Position numbers and translations under genes: made by a program. The notes under the pieces are model-generated. The model made no database searches. It was not told the DNA's origin and saw nothing but the letters and a program-made list of their open reading frames with translations. From an uncultured Parvularculaceae bacterium (GTDB lineage: Bacteria > Pseudomonadota > Alphaproteobacteria > Caulobacterales > Parvularculaceae), in assembly GCA_913055785.1 (NCBI GenBank), contig CAJXLJ010000001.1, forward strand, positions 1-64,000: 64,000 nt of DNA. The letters are read 5' to 3'. Of this stretch, positions 47,053 through 56,369 are shown piece by piece. The stretch's first letter is position 1, and the number at the start of each line of letters is the position of its first letter.

Positions 47053-49311
47053 TTATTTCCCGTGCTTCACGGGCTCGACATTCTCCTTGCCGACGGCTTT
47101 AAGCGCAAACGCGTAAAGATGGGCGCGTTCATCGAGGCGTTCAAAGCGCGCCGCCGAGCCGCCATGCCCCGCGCCCATATTCATGCGCAGGACAAACGGT
47201 CCTTTCTTCGCCTCCTCGCGCAGGCGCGCCACCCACTTCGCCGGCTCCCAATAGGTCACGCGATAGTCGGTGAGCCCTCCGGTCATCATGACCGGGGGAT
47301 AATCGACCGGGCGGATATTGTCGTAAGGCGAATATTCCGCAATCCAGCCATATTCCTCCGCGCTTTCAATGGGATTTCCCCATTCATCCCATTCCGGCGG
47401 CGTCAGCGGCAAATCGGCGTCGGAGATCGTGTTGATGACGTCGACGAACGGCACCGCCGCAATCACCCCGGCGAAGAGCTCCGGACGCAGATTGAGGGCG
47501 GCGCCGACCAGCAATCCGCCGGCGCTGCCGCCATAGATCACAATCCGTTTTTCGGAAGTGTAGCCTTCAGCAACCAGCGCGTCAGCGGCGGCGGTGAAAT
47601 CGGTGAACGTGTTCATCTTCTTGTCGCGCTTGCCGTCGAGATACCACTGGCGTCCCTTGTCGGCCCCGCCGCGAACATGGGCAATCGCGTAGACGACCCC
47701 GCGGTCGACGAGCGGCAGCACCGATGTCGAAAACCCGGCGGAGGACGCATAGCCGTACGAACCGTAGCCATAAAGGAGCGCCGGGGCGGAGCCGTCAGTC
47801 GGCGTCGACTTGAGGCGAAGCACGGTCACCGGAATTTTCGCGCCGTCCAGGCCCGTCGCCATGATCCGCTCGACGGCATAGAGCGAGGAGTCATGCCCGC
47901 TCGGTACTTCTTCCGTTTTCAGGAGCGCGCGCGCGCGCGTGCTCATGTCGTAATCGAAGGTCTGCCGCGGCGTTGAGGGCGAGGAATAGCTGAACCGCGT
48001 CGTCTGCGTGTCGTATTCATAACCGTACTGCAGTCCGAGCGCATAGGCGGCCTCATCGAAAGCCACTTCATGCTCGCCGCCGTCATATCCCGCCACGACG
48101 ATGCGCGGCAGCGCGTCTTCACGTTCAAGGCGAACGAAATAGTCCTTGTACGGGACGAAACTGGTGATCTGCGTCCCCGCTTCATGGGGTACGACATCGG
48201 TCCAGTTTTCCCTGCCGGGGTTTTGAATGGGCGCCTTGACGATCTTGAAATCGACCGCGTCGTCGGCATTCGTGAGGATATAAAAATCGCCGCCGTGATG
48301 TTCGACCGAATATTCAACGTCTTTCGCGCGCGGCTCTATCATCACAAGCGCGCCCTCAAGGTCGCTCGCATGAATGAAATACGCCTCGCTGGACGTATGG
48401 CTGCCGGAATGAACGAAAATATATTCGCCGCTCTGGCTCTTTGAAATGCTCAGGAAAAAGCCGTCGTCCTTTTCCTCATAGGCGACCCAGTCTTCGGAAG
48501 GGTCCGTCCCAAGCACATGCATCTTCACCCATTTCGAACGCTGATTGTCGTCGCGCTCGATATAATAAAAGGCGCTGGAATCGGCGGTCCAGACGACGCC
48601 CGATCCGTCGGCGCTCTCAATCCGGTCGGGCAGCTCCTCGCCGGTCTCCAGATCGCGCACCCGGATCGAATAATATTCGGAGCCAAGCCGGTCGATCGTC
48701 GTCGCGATCAGCTTGTGGTCCGGACTGTGGGCGACATCGCCGATGCTGAAGAATTTCTCTCCCTCGCCTTCCTTGTCTCCGTCGAGGAGAACCTGCTCAT
48801 CCCCGCCGGCCGCCGGGGCGCGCATGAAGATCGGGTATTCCCCGCCTTCGCGGTATCTCACCCAGTATTTCCAGTCGCCGTCTTTCATCGGCACGCTGGA
48901 ATCGTCTTCCTTGATGCGGCCGCGCATTTCTTCAAACAGCGTCTTGCGAAGCCCTTCAAGTTCGCCGGTCACTTCTTCGTAATAGGCGTTTTCAGCATCC
49001 AGCATCGCGCGGATGTCGGCGTCGAGGGTCGATGGGTCTCGAAGCACTTCCTGCCAGTTCTCGTCGCGCAGCCAGGCGTAATTATCGACCCGCGCGACCC
49101 CATGCTGGGTGATCTCCACCGGGCGTTTTTCGACAACCGGCGCCTCGATTTTCCGGGCTTCGGCGAACGGGTCCTGTTTGGTCATGGATTCTTCCTGCTG
49201 TGTTGACGCGCCGGTTTCATTCTGGCCGCAGCCGGCGAGCACCAGCGCGCCAAGGCATGCAATTGCTGAAAATCGTCTGATCGCCATAAATCCCCTCGAC
49301 ATGATGCTCAT
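47053..49311 (-). CDS. S9 family oligopeptidase B-like lipoprotein
   Basis: A 752-residue prolyl-oligopeptidase family protease. A lipobox (LVLAGC, about residue 28) makes it an envelope enzyme. The beta-propeller (about 75-450, YAWLRDENWQEVLRDP, YWVRYREGGEYPIF) gates the active site. The catalytic Ser lies in YGGSAGGLLVG, with Asp in MTGGLTDYRV and His in NMGAGHGGSAARF. The IAHVRGGADKGRQWYLDGK segment is typical of oligopeptidase B, suggesting cleavage after basic residues in short peptides. The start may be one of several ATGs (49311, 49287); all keep the lipoprotein signal. Confidence 0.92.
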   Translation of the reverse strand: MSIMSRGFMAIRRFSAIACLGALVLAGCGQNETGASTQQEESMTKQDPFAEARKIEAPVVEKRPVEITQHGVARVDNYAWLRDENWQEVLRDPSTLDADIRAMLDAENAYYEEVTGELEGLRKTLFEEMRGRIKEDDSSVPMKDGDWKYWVRYREGGEYPIFMRAPAAGGDEQVLLDGDKEGEGEKFFSIGDVAHSPDHKLIATTIDRLGSEYYSIRVRDLETGEELPDRIESADGSGVVWTADSSAFYYIERDDNQRSKWVKMHVLGTDPSEDWVAYEEKDDGFFLSISKSQSGEYIFVHSGSHTSSEAYFIHASDLEGALVMIEPRAKDVEYSVEHHGGDFYILTNADDAVDFKIVKAPIQNPGRENWTDVVPHEAGTQITSFVPYKDYFVRLEREDALPRIVVAGYDGGEHEVAFDEAAYALGLQYGYEYDTQTTRFSYSSPSTPRQTFDYDMSTRARALLKTEEVPSGHDSSLYAVERIMATGLDGAKIPVTVLRLKSTPTDGSAPALLYGYGSYGYASSAGFSTSVLPLVDRGVVYAIAHVRGGADKGRQWYLDGKRDKKMNTFTDFTAAADALVAEGYTSEKRIVIYGGSAGGLLVGAALNLRPELFAGVIAAVPFVDVINTISDADLPLTPPEWDEWGNPIESAEEYGWIAEYSPYDNIRPVDYPPVMMTGGLTDYRVTYWEPAKWVARLREEAKKGPFVLRMNMGAGHGGSAARFERLDERAHLYAFALKAVGKENVEPVKHGK

Positions 49312-49497
49312 GCAGTTTGCCCTTTCGACCTAACCGAAAACCGCCGTTTGCGGCAATGAAGAAAGGCGGCGGCATCCCTTCACCGCCCCGCCTTCACGGA
49401 ACGCGCCCGCACCGTCAAAACCGCGTGAATCGCGGTCCGAAGGGCTGGCCTCCTGCTCTTTCCGGTTGATATGGGACAGGAAACCAAGGGAGCGCCC

Positions 49498-50064
49498 ATG
49501 AAAAGCCTGATCGCCGCCTTCGCCCTGATCGCCGCCAGCGGCCCGGAGGACCCAGCCGCGGAAACCGCGGTGTTCGCCGGCGGGTGCTTCTGGTGCGTCG
49601 AAGCCGATCTCGAAAAACTCGGCGGCGTCGGCGACGTTGTCTCTGGCTATTCGGGCGGCGACATCGAAAACCCGACCTATGAAAACCATCACGGCCACCG
49701 TGAGGTGGTCGAAGCGCCGTTCGACCCGACCGTGATTTCCTATCGCGAACTCGTCGATTATTTCCTCCGTCATATCGACCCGCTCGATGCGGACGGGCAG
49801 TTCTGCGACCGCGGCCACGCCTATACGACCGCAATCTATTATGCCGGCCTCGACCAGTACGACGCTGCAAAAGCCGCGGTCGCCAAGGCCGAAGCCGAAC
49901 TCGGCCGGAAGATCGAAACGAAGATCGTCCCGCTCGACCGGTTCTGGATCGCGGAGGACTATCACCAGGACTATTACAAGAAGAATCCGGTGCGCTACCG
50001 CTTTTACCGGACCACCTGCGGCCGCGACCGCCGCGTGAAAGCGGTCTGGGGCGGACACAAATAG
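49498..50064 (+). CDS. msrA: Exported peptide methionine sulfoxide reductase A
   Basis: A 188-residue MsrA that reduces methionine S-sulfoxide in proteins. The catalytic Cys30 lies in AGGCFWCVEADLEKL, with SGYSGG, YENHHGHREVVEAPFDP and the conserved YHQDYYKKNP near the C-terminus. The first 15-23 residues (KSLIAAFALIAASG) look like a signal peptide, so the enzyme probably repairs envelope proteins. ATG 49498 is chosen with GGGAG upstream rather than ATG 49471. It is divergent from the S9 peptidase. Confidence 0.93.
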   Translation: MKSLIAAFALIAASGPEDPAAETAVFAGGCFWCVEADLEKLGGVGDVVSGYSGGDIENPTYENHHGHREVVEAPFDPTVISYRELVDYFLRHIDPLDADGQFCDRGHAYTTAIYYAGLDQYDAAKAAVAKAEAELGRKIETKIVPLDRFWIAEDYHQDYYKKNPVRYRFYRTTCGRDRRVKAVWGGHK

Positions 50065-50211
50065 CCGATACGCTCGACTATACGCCCGGCGCCGCAGGGG
50101 GTGGACAACTATCCCCATTTACTGGGCTAGCGGCCCGACTACCCTCTCTGGGTTGAATTTTTCGCGCCGGCGTTTCGCCTGATGCGTGTGCGGAATGCTC
50201 ATCAGAATTAT

Positions 50212-50335
50212 CCTCATCCTGAGGTGCGAGCCCGAAAGGGCGAGCCTCGAAGGATGGCCGCAAACACAACGCTCACATCCTTCGAGGCCCGGCCGCATTC
50301 TCAGAAGAATGCGAGCCGGGCGCCTCAGGATGAGG
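50212..50335. repeat. 124-base compound palindrome
   Basis: Outer arms CCTCATCCTGAGG (50212-50224) and CCTCAGGATGAGG (50323-50335) pair perfectly. Inside them CCTCGAAGGATG (50245-50256) pairs with CATCCTTCGAGG (50276-50287), and each shoulder has its own small hairpin (GCCCGAAAGGGC; GCATTCT/AGAATGC). This is the style of widely dispersed alphaproteobacterial intergenic repeats. It fills much of the 287-base gap between msrA and the M3 peptidase, which otherwise shows nothing. Confidence 0.75.
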
Positions 50336-50351
50336 CTGAATAGCTTGGGAG

Positions 50352-52592
50352 CTACTCAATCGTTTCCGATCCGTCGCCGCCGCCCTCTCCCGGAACCGGG
50401 AAGCCGCGGTCGCGCATCAACGCTGAAATGTCGGCGTCCCGCCCCCGGAAGGCGCGATAGGCGTCCGCCGGATCGACCGCGTTGCGCGGCGCGAAGAGAT
50501 TGTCGACGAGGCGTTTGGCGAGCTTCTTGTCGTAGAAACCGCCCGGCGCTTCGGCAAAGGCTTCCGCTGCATCGGCGGTCAGAACGTCCGCCCAGATGTA
50601 ACCGTAATAGCCGGCCGAGTAGCCTTCGCCCGAAAAGATGTGCCCGAAATGCGGGCTGCGATGACGCATGGGCAACTCTTCCGGCATGCCGAGATCGGCG
50701 AGATTTTCCCGCTCGAACGCATCAGGATCAATGCCGGTCGGATCGACCGAATGGTAGCGCATGTCCATCAGGGCGGAAGCGAGATACTCCGTCGTGTTGA
50801 ACCCTTGCATGAAGGTCGATGCCGCCTTGATCTTGGCGACCAGTTCGTCCGGCATCGGCTCGCCGGTCTCGTAATGAACGAGATAGGTGTCGATGACCTT
50901 GTCGGTCGAGAGCCAGCGCTCGAGGAGCTGCGACTGGAACTCGGTGTAGTCGCGCACGCCGCCATTGAGCGTCGGATAGTCGACATTCGACGAAAGGTAA
51001 TGCAGCGCGTGGCCGAACTCGTGGAAATAGGTCGAAGCGTCGTCCCATGAGATCAGCACCGGCTCGCCGGGCGCGCCCTTGATGAAGTTCGAGTTGTTGG
51101 TGGCGAGCACCGTCTTCTCGACGCCGTCGAGCGTGTCGTGACTGCGGAAACTGTTCGCCCATGCGCCCGAACGCTTGCCGGGACGCGCAAAGGGATCGAG
51201 ATACCAAAGGCCGATATGCTTGCCGCTGGTCTTGTCGGTGACTTCCCAGACATGAACGTCTTCATGCCAGACCGGCACGACGCCGTCTTCGACGGGGGTG
51301 AATGCGAAGTTGAAGAGCTCGCCCGCGACAAAGAACATCGCCTCGCGCAGCTTGTCGAGCTGGAGATACTGCTTCACCTCATCGGAGTTGAGGTCGTATT
51401 TCGCCTGGCGGACTTTCTCCATGTAATAGCGATAGTCCCAGGGCGCGATCTTGAACCCGCCGCCTTCGGCGTCGACGATCGCCTGCATTTCAGCGACTTC
51501 CTCATGAACCCGCGCGACCGAGGCCGGCCAGACCGCCTCCATCAGCGCAAGCGCGTTATCAGGGTTCTTGGCCATGCGGTTCTGGAGGCGCCATTCGGCA
51601 TAGGTGTCGAAACCAAGCAGTCCGACGCGCTCGTCGCGCAGTTGGAGGATTTCAGCAATGATGGCGTTGTTGTCGTGCTCGTCGCCATTGTCGCCGCGAC
51701 TATAATAGTTGCGCCAGACGGTCTCGCGCAGGTCGCGCTCGTCGGAATAGGTCAGGAACGGGTCCATCGAAGAGCGCGTGTTGGTGATCGCGTATTCGCC
51801 CTCATGGCCGCGATCCGCAGCAGCGGCGGCTGCGGCGTTCGCGAACGAGCCCGGCAGACCGCCGATCTGGTCTTTCGTGATATAGGTGACGTAGCCTTCC
51901 TCATCGGCGAGGACGTTGTTGGCGAACTGGGTGTGGATTTCGGCCAGACGCTGGTTGATCGCCGCGTAGCGTTCTTTCGCCTCGCCTTCGAGCGTTGCGC
52001 CATTCGAGGCGAAGCCGTCATAGGTGAGCCAGACGACGCGCTGCTGATCGGCGCGCAGGGTCTTGTACTCATCGCCCTCATAGACCGCGCGAACCCGTTC
52101 GAAGAGTTTCTCGTTCTGGGTGATCTTCGAAAAGAATTCGGAAAGTTTCGGCGCCATTTCCTGCTGGATCGCACGGAATTCCGGCGTCGACATGTTTGAC
52201 GACCAGATGCCCCAATAGGAAAAGACCCTGCTAATGTCTTCGCCGGACTTTTCGAGCGGGACGATCGTGTTGGCGAATGTCGCCGGCTCGGGGTTGCTTG
52301 CGATAGCGTCGATCTCGGCGAGGTTTCGCGTCATCGCCGCTTCGAGCGCCGGCTTTACGCCCTCGATATCAACATCGTCGAATTGCGGCACGCCGCCATA
52401 AGGGCCGCTGAACGGCGCCAGCAGGACGTTACCGGCTTCGTTGGAGGCGACAGCCGGGTCGAGACCGGCGAAGAGATCGACCTGCTCCACTTGAGCGGCT
52501 CCGGTTTTTTGACTTGCGTCTTCGTTCTGTTTTCCGCAGGCGACAAGCGCTGCGGCCAGCGCCAGCGACGATACGATGAGTTTGACCCGCAT
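50352..52592 (-). CDS. M3 family dipeptidyl carboxypeptidase-like lipoprotein
   Basis: A 746-residue zinc peptidase of the Dcp/oligopeptidase A family. A lipobox (AAALVAC, about residue 19) indicates export and membrane anchoring. The zinc motif is YFHEFGHALHYL, with the downstream Glu in a QSQLLERWL helix, and HRSPHFGHIFSGEGYSAGYYGYIWADVL near the C-terminus binds substrate. Family members remove C-terminal dipeptides or cleave short peptides. ATG 52592 has AAGGAG seven bases upstream and starts the signal peptide; the open frame extends to 52697 without support. Confidence 0.92.
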   Translation of the reverse strand: MRVKLIVSSLALAAALVACGKQNEDASQKTGAAQVEQVDLFAGLDPAVASNEAGNVLLAPFSGPYGGVPQFDDVDIEGVKPALEAAMTRNLAEIDAIASNPEPATFANTIVPLEKSGEDISRVFSYWGIWSSNMSTPEFRAIQQEMAPKLSEFFSKITQNEKLFERVRAVYEGDEYKTLRADQQRVVWLTYDGFASNGATLEGEAKERYAAINQRLAEIHTQFANNVLADEEGYVTYITKDQIGGLPGSFANAAAAAAADRGHEGEYAITNTRSSMDPFLTYSDERDLRETVWRNYYSRGDNGDEHDNNAIIAEILQLRDERVGLLGFDTYAEWRLQNRMAKNPDNALALMEAVWPASVARVHEEVAEMQAIVDAEGGGFKIAPWDYRYYMEKVRQAKYDLNSDEVKQYLQLDKLREAMFFVAGELFNFAFTPVEDGVVPVWHEDVHVWEVTDKTSGKHIGLWYLDPFARPGKRSGAWANSFRSHDTLDGVEKTVLATNNSNFIKGAPGEPVLISWDDASTYFHEFGHALHYLSSNVDYPTLNGGVRDYTEFQSQLLERWLSTDKVIDTYLVHYETGEPMPDELVAKIKAASTFMQGFNTTEYLASALMDMRYHSVDPTGIDPDAFERENLADLGMPEELPMRHRSPHFGHIFSGEGYSAGYYGYIWADVLTADAAEAFAEAPGGFYDKKLAKRLVDNLFAPRNAVDPADAYRAFRGRDADISALMRDRGFPVPGEGGGDGSETIE

Positions 52593-52784
52593 TCGGCGGC
52601 TCCTTTTGTCTGATTGCATAAAACCCCTGTCCGAAAGGCCTCGCGGCCCATCGGCTTCCTCCGGCGCCATGGTGCGGAGCCGAGGCTCTGGTTGCAAGTC
52701 TTGATTGCCGGCAAGGCCGGACGGCTTGTCGCAGATCAGGCTCGCCTCGCCGCAGGCCGGACCTGAACCATTGCCCAGACAAAG

Positions 52785-52812
52785 AAAAAGGGCGGCCCGA
52801 AGGCCGCCCTTT
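52785..52812 (-). terminator. Intrinsic terminator of the TonB receptor gene
   Basis: A perfect 11-base stem, AAAGGGCGGCC / GGCCGCCCTTT, with a CGAA loop, followed on the minus strand by five T residues. It lies 24 bases after the receptor stop. Confidence 0.88.
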
Positions 52813-52835
52813 CCCGATTTCAGAACTACGACGGA

Positions 52836-55800
52836 TTAGAAGTCGTAGCGAAGACCGAAATTGATTTCCCAGACAGACGGACCGTAGATGATGTCTTGAA
52901 TATCATCGACCGAACTTCTGACGTTCTCGTAGATATACTGGTCGCCTACGATTTGCGCTTCAGCAAGCGTCACATTGTGACCGGAACCACCGAAAGTAAC
53001 TTCGCGATAGACACCCCAGTCGTCGTTGAGGAGGTTCGTGAAGTTATCGATATCGATGATGAACCGCAGTCTATGGCCATCCATCAGGCCGGGCAGTTCC
53101 TGTTCGAAGCGCAGATCGACTTTGCCCCACCAGTCAGAGTTGAAACCGTTGCGGGGCGTAATCATGCCCTGGTACGCAGCGATGTCAGGGTTGTTGAGCA
53201 AAGCGGCCATGTTCGATTCAGCTTCTGCAGCCGTCTGCGTGAGAACAAGCGATCCGTTGATAAACTCGTAGTGATCGGCGAAACCGATCATCGGGTCGCT
53301 AACGCCGTTCGGCACATAGAAGAGCGAACGACGTTCTGAGTCGTCGCTATCGCCGAACAGGTTGAAGCCGCCGGCGACAGCATCGCTACCGCCATCGGTA
53401 TCAAAGGTGTAGCTGTACGGCTTACCGCTATTAAGGCGAGCGGTCAGCGTCAGGCGGGTCTTGAGGTTGCCGAAGAACTCAGCCGCAAAATCAGCACGCG
53501 CCGTGAAGGCGTGTTTGATTTCATAGTTCGACGTGTAAACCGGCAGGTTGTTATAATCCGCCGTAGCGATGTTTTCATAGTTTGACGCCGCCGTTGAGCT
53601 CGTCGCCGGGCTCACATCGTCCGCATCGGTATAAGCATAACCGAAATTGATGTGACCTTCGAAGATCCCTGCTTCCCAAGGCTTATCGACGTAACCGGAG
53701 AGAACCATCGTCTTCGGGCTGTGGTCCGAATTGGTGAGCATCAATACGCCGCCATTGCCGTAGCCAAATTGCGTATTGTAGATCGGACGACCGTCCGGCG
53801 CGGTGTCGATAACCGCCAGGTCGAGGTTCTGCCACGTATTCGGGTTCTGCTGGATCGTGTAGAGGAAGTCGGCGCCGAGGAGCCAGTCGCCGCCCGGGAA
53901 GAATTTGGCGCCGGTGGAGAAACGCCACACCGACGACATTTTGTAGTCCGGATCGATCATGTTGACCGCGCCTTCGCCGGCAGCCGCTGCAGCAGCGTTG
54001 GCAGCCAGCATCGAAGCCGGAAGGTTGTAGCCGTCGAAGCCGGCGAGAGTCATTGCGTTATTTGAGAACGCAGACCCGATATTGAAGCCGGTGTTCGAGA
54101 AGCTGTTGGAGAGCCAGACGCTCGGATCGCCGCCGGAGAAGCGCCCGACGCCGGCGGACAGCGTCAGGCTGTCATTGACATCCCACTCAAGACCGATACG
54201 CGGCTGAAGCAAGGACACGCCGTCAAACGTTTCATTGTTCGGCACGCCGAAACGATCAACGATGAGCTGGTTGAATTGCGGCATGTCAGACATCGTGATG
54301 AAGTCGTAACGAAGACCGGCTGTAACCGTCACGCCGCTGTAAGGCGTCCACTCATCCTGAAGATAGACAGTGTTGAGGTGACGTTTAAATACGGCGCCCG
54401 CATCGTCTTCCATGTTGGAACCGGCGTTCTGATAGAAAATATCCGCCGGCTGCATCATCTCGAGATCGTCGATTGAGTCGTATGCAGCAAGACCTTCCGC
54501 CCCGAAGATATAGAGGTTGAAGAATTCATACGTCTCACGCTCGTAACCGAACTTGAACGTGTGATCGCCCGTCAGATACTGAGCCTTGAACTTCATGTTC
54601 AGCGACGAACCTTCAAGCTTGTTAGCATGACGGTTCGGGTCCGGACCAAGGAAAATGGTGCCGCCGTCGGTCGTTGTGATTTCAAACTGGGCGAAATCGG
54701 TGCCGTTCAGCGAGTCCTGACCGGTGATCCGGTCAAGATAGGAAACCGAGATTTCCGTCGAGAAGTTGTCCGTCCAGTCCGAGAAGATACGACCGGAATA
54801 GACTTCCATATCTTCCGAACGATTATACCAGTTCGACGACAAGCCGAGTTCGCCATCACTGGTGCTTGTGCCTTGATCCACGACAACAGCGCCATAGGTG
54901 TCCTGATAAGACAGTTCAACGCGATGATCGTCGCCGAGGTAACCGACAAGTTTGACATACCAGCGCTCATCCGTGTCCGGCGTGCTGGAGAGAATGCTGC
55001 CGGCGTCAAAGCCGTAAACGTCCTGCATGATCTGCTGGACGCGCGCAACGTCTGCAGCGCTGACGTCGTCAACTTCGTTCACAAAGCCGCCGCCCGACGG
55101 GCCGGTGATGTAGGTGTCGGTGCCTGAGAACTTCTCATAGGCGGCTGTGAAGAAAAGACGGTCCTTGATGATCGGGCCGGTCAGAACGCCGCCCCAGGAT
55201 TTCTCATCCGTATCCGGTTTGGCGACCGGATTGCCTTCGAGCGTACCGCCATGCAAGCCGGCGAAATTATAATCGATAAAGCCGCGGCCATGGAGTTCGT
55301 TCGAACCCGTCTTGGTGACGACGTTGATGTTACAGCCGGTGAACCCGCCATATTCAACATCGACAGGCGCGATTTCGACCGCAACCTGTTCGGCGACATC
55401 AAACGGGAACGGCAGACGCTGGGTCGGATAGCCGTTGTCGTTCAGGCCGAAAATGTCGTTCTGACGAATGCCGTCGATGGTCAGCGAGTTGAAACGCTCG
55501 TTGGAGCCGACGCAGCGAATACCACGCTGATAGGATTCGTCGATGTTGATCCGCGGATCGAGACGGATGATGTCCTTGATGTCGCGGTTGAGCGCAGGAA
55601 GTCGGGTGAGGTCATCTGCCGTAAAGACCGCTGCAGGGCCGGTCGCGACCTGTGCAACTGCTGTTTGCGTCCCGACAACCACGATCTGGTCGCCGCTGCC
55701 GCCGGAAGCGAGATCGAGCGTCACGAACGCCGAGTCGCCGATCGTCAGGCCGATATTCTCAACCGACTCGCCCTGATAGCCGGACGCGGTCGCTGTGACC

Positions 55801-56060
55801 GTGTAGCGGCCGGAGACGTTAAGGTTGCGCGCGCTGAAGCGGCCCGCTCCATCAGTGCTGACCGAACGCGATTGACCGGTCGTCGTGTCGACGATCGTCA
55901 CCGTTGCGCCGCTAAGCGGAGCGCCGGATTCGTCGGTCACCACGCCGCGAATTTCAGAGGTCGTTTCCTGCGCCATGGCAGGCGTTGCGACGACCGTTGC
56001 GAAGGCCGTCGTCAGCGCGACAGCAGCCGCGCCCGCATAAAGCGATTTCATAAGTTTCAT
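52836..56060 (-). CDS. Oar-like TonB-dependent receptor
   Basis: A 1074-residue outer-membrane protein. A signal peptide (to about 31, PAMAQ) is followed by a carboxypeptidase-regulatory-like beta domain (about 35-115, EIRGVVTDESGAPLSGATVTI), a plug (about 130-260, AVFTADDLTRLPALNRDIKDIIRLDPRI and GCNINVVTKTGSNELHG) and a long beta-barrel ending in WEINFGLRYDF with the terminal Phe expected for outer-membrane insertion. The Oar group is linked to secretion or peptide/protein uptake; the substrate is unknown. The plug has two Cys residues (RGIRC and TGC). The next gene on the strand is the M3 peptidase lipoprotein, which fits peptide use. ATG 56060 or 56051 could start it. Confidence 0.9.
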   Translation of the reverse strand: MKLMKSLYAGAAAVALTTAFATVVATPAMAQETTSEIRGVVTDESGAPLSGATVTIVDTTTGQSRSVSTDGAGRFSARNLNVSGRYTVTATASGYQGESVENIGLTIGDSAFVTLDLASGGSGDQIVVVGTQTAVAQVATGPAAVFTADDLTRLPALNRDIKDIIRLDPRINIDESYQRGIRCVGSNERFNSLTIDGIRQNDIFGLNDNGYPTQRLPFPFDVAEQVAVEIAPVDVEYGGFTGCNINVVTKTGSNELHGRGFIDYNFAGLHGGTLEGNPVAKPDTDEKSWGGVLTGPIIKDRLFFTAAYEKFSGTDTYITGPSGGGFVNEVDDVSAADVARVQQIMQDVYGFDAGSILSSTPDTDERWYVKLVGYLGDDHRVELSYQDTYGAVVVDQGTSTSDGELGLSSNWYNRSEDMEVYSGRIFSDWTDNFSTEISVSYLDRITGQDSLNGTDFAQFEITTTDGGTIFLGPDPNRHANKLEGSSLNMKFKAQYLTGDHTFKFGYERETYEFFNLYIFGAEGLAAYDSIDDLEMMQPADIFYQNAGSNMEDDAGAVFKRHLNTVYLQDEWTPYSGVTVTAGLRYDFITMSDMPQFNQLIVDRFGVPNNETFDGVSLLQPRIGLEWDVNDSLTLSAGVGRFSGGDPSVWLSNSFSNTGFNIGSAFSNNAMTLAGFDGYNLPASMLAANAAAAAAGEGAVNMIDPDYKMSSVWRFSTGAKFFPGGDWLLGADFLYTIQQNPNTWQNLDLAVIDTAPDGRPIYNTQFGYGNGGVLMLTNSDHSPKTMVLSGYVDKPWEAGIFEGHINFGYAYTDADDVSPATSSTAASNYENIATADYNNLPVYTSNYEIKHAFTARADFAAEFFGNLKTRLTLTARLNSGKPYSYTFDTDGGSDAVAGGFNLFGDSDDSERRSLFYVPNGVSDPMIGFADHYEFINGSLVLTQTAAEAESNMAALLNNPDIAAYQGMITPRNGFNSDWWGKVDLRFEQELPGLMDGHRLRFIIDIDNFTNLLNDDWGVYREVTFGGSGHNVTLAEAQIVGDQYIYENVRSSVDDIQDIIYGPSVWEINFGLRYDF

Positions 56061-56369
56061 GTGTTTAACCCCAAGCTTGGACTGGATTTAGCAAGCCGCA
56101 CTTATTGCACCTGTGCCGCCCGAAAACGCTTTTGCAATAAGCACTTGGTGTGACAGGTCAATGACGTTGTTTTGTTACAAAATCGACTTGGCGCATTCAC
56201 AAAACTGTCACATATTGCGCTGCCGAAATATGTGGAAAAAAAACGGTCGATAAAGAACGGGTTAGCTTGTGGATAAGCCGCCTACGGATCATTCCGCTGC
56301 TCAAAGAATGAAGATTATGTAAGGCGCCGCCCGAGGAATAAGCGCCGATTGTGGATTGGATGCCACAGT
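56061..56369. other. 309-base AT-richer gap upstream of the TonB receptor
   Basis: The stretch is markedly AT-richer than its surroundings and must hold the receptor promoter. It contains GTGACAGG/TGTCAC-like repeats around 56150-56215 and an exact DnaA box at 56268-56276, but no convincing ORF or RNA gene. Confidence 0.5.
56268..56276 (-). promoter_or_regulatory. Consensus DnaA box
   Basis: TTATCCACA on the minus strand, exact consensus, with a weaker TGTGGAAAA 37 bases to the left. It lies between the argS end and the TonB receptor start. Confidence 0.35.

Noticed and set aside
51138-52199. 353-codon open frame on the plus strand opposite the M3 peptidase gene
   Set aside because: Antisense shadow; composition unlike real proteins in the window.
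56061-56369. AT-rich gap with a DnaA box as the replication origin
   Set aside because: Only one exact box and one weak one, no cluster, and no origin-linked genes (dnaA, hemE, parAB, gidAB) nearby.
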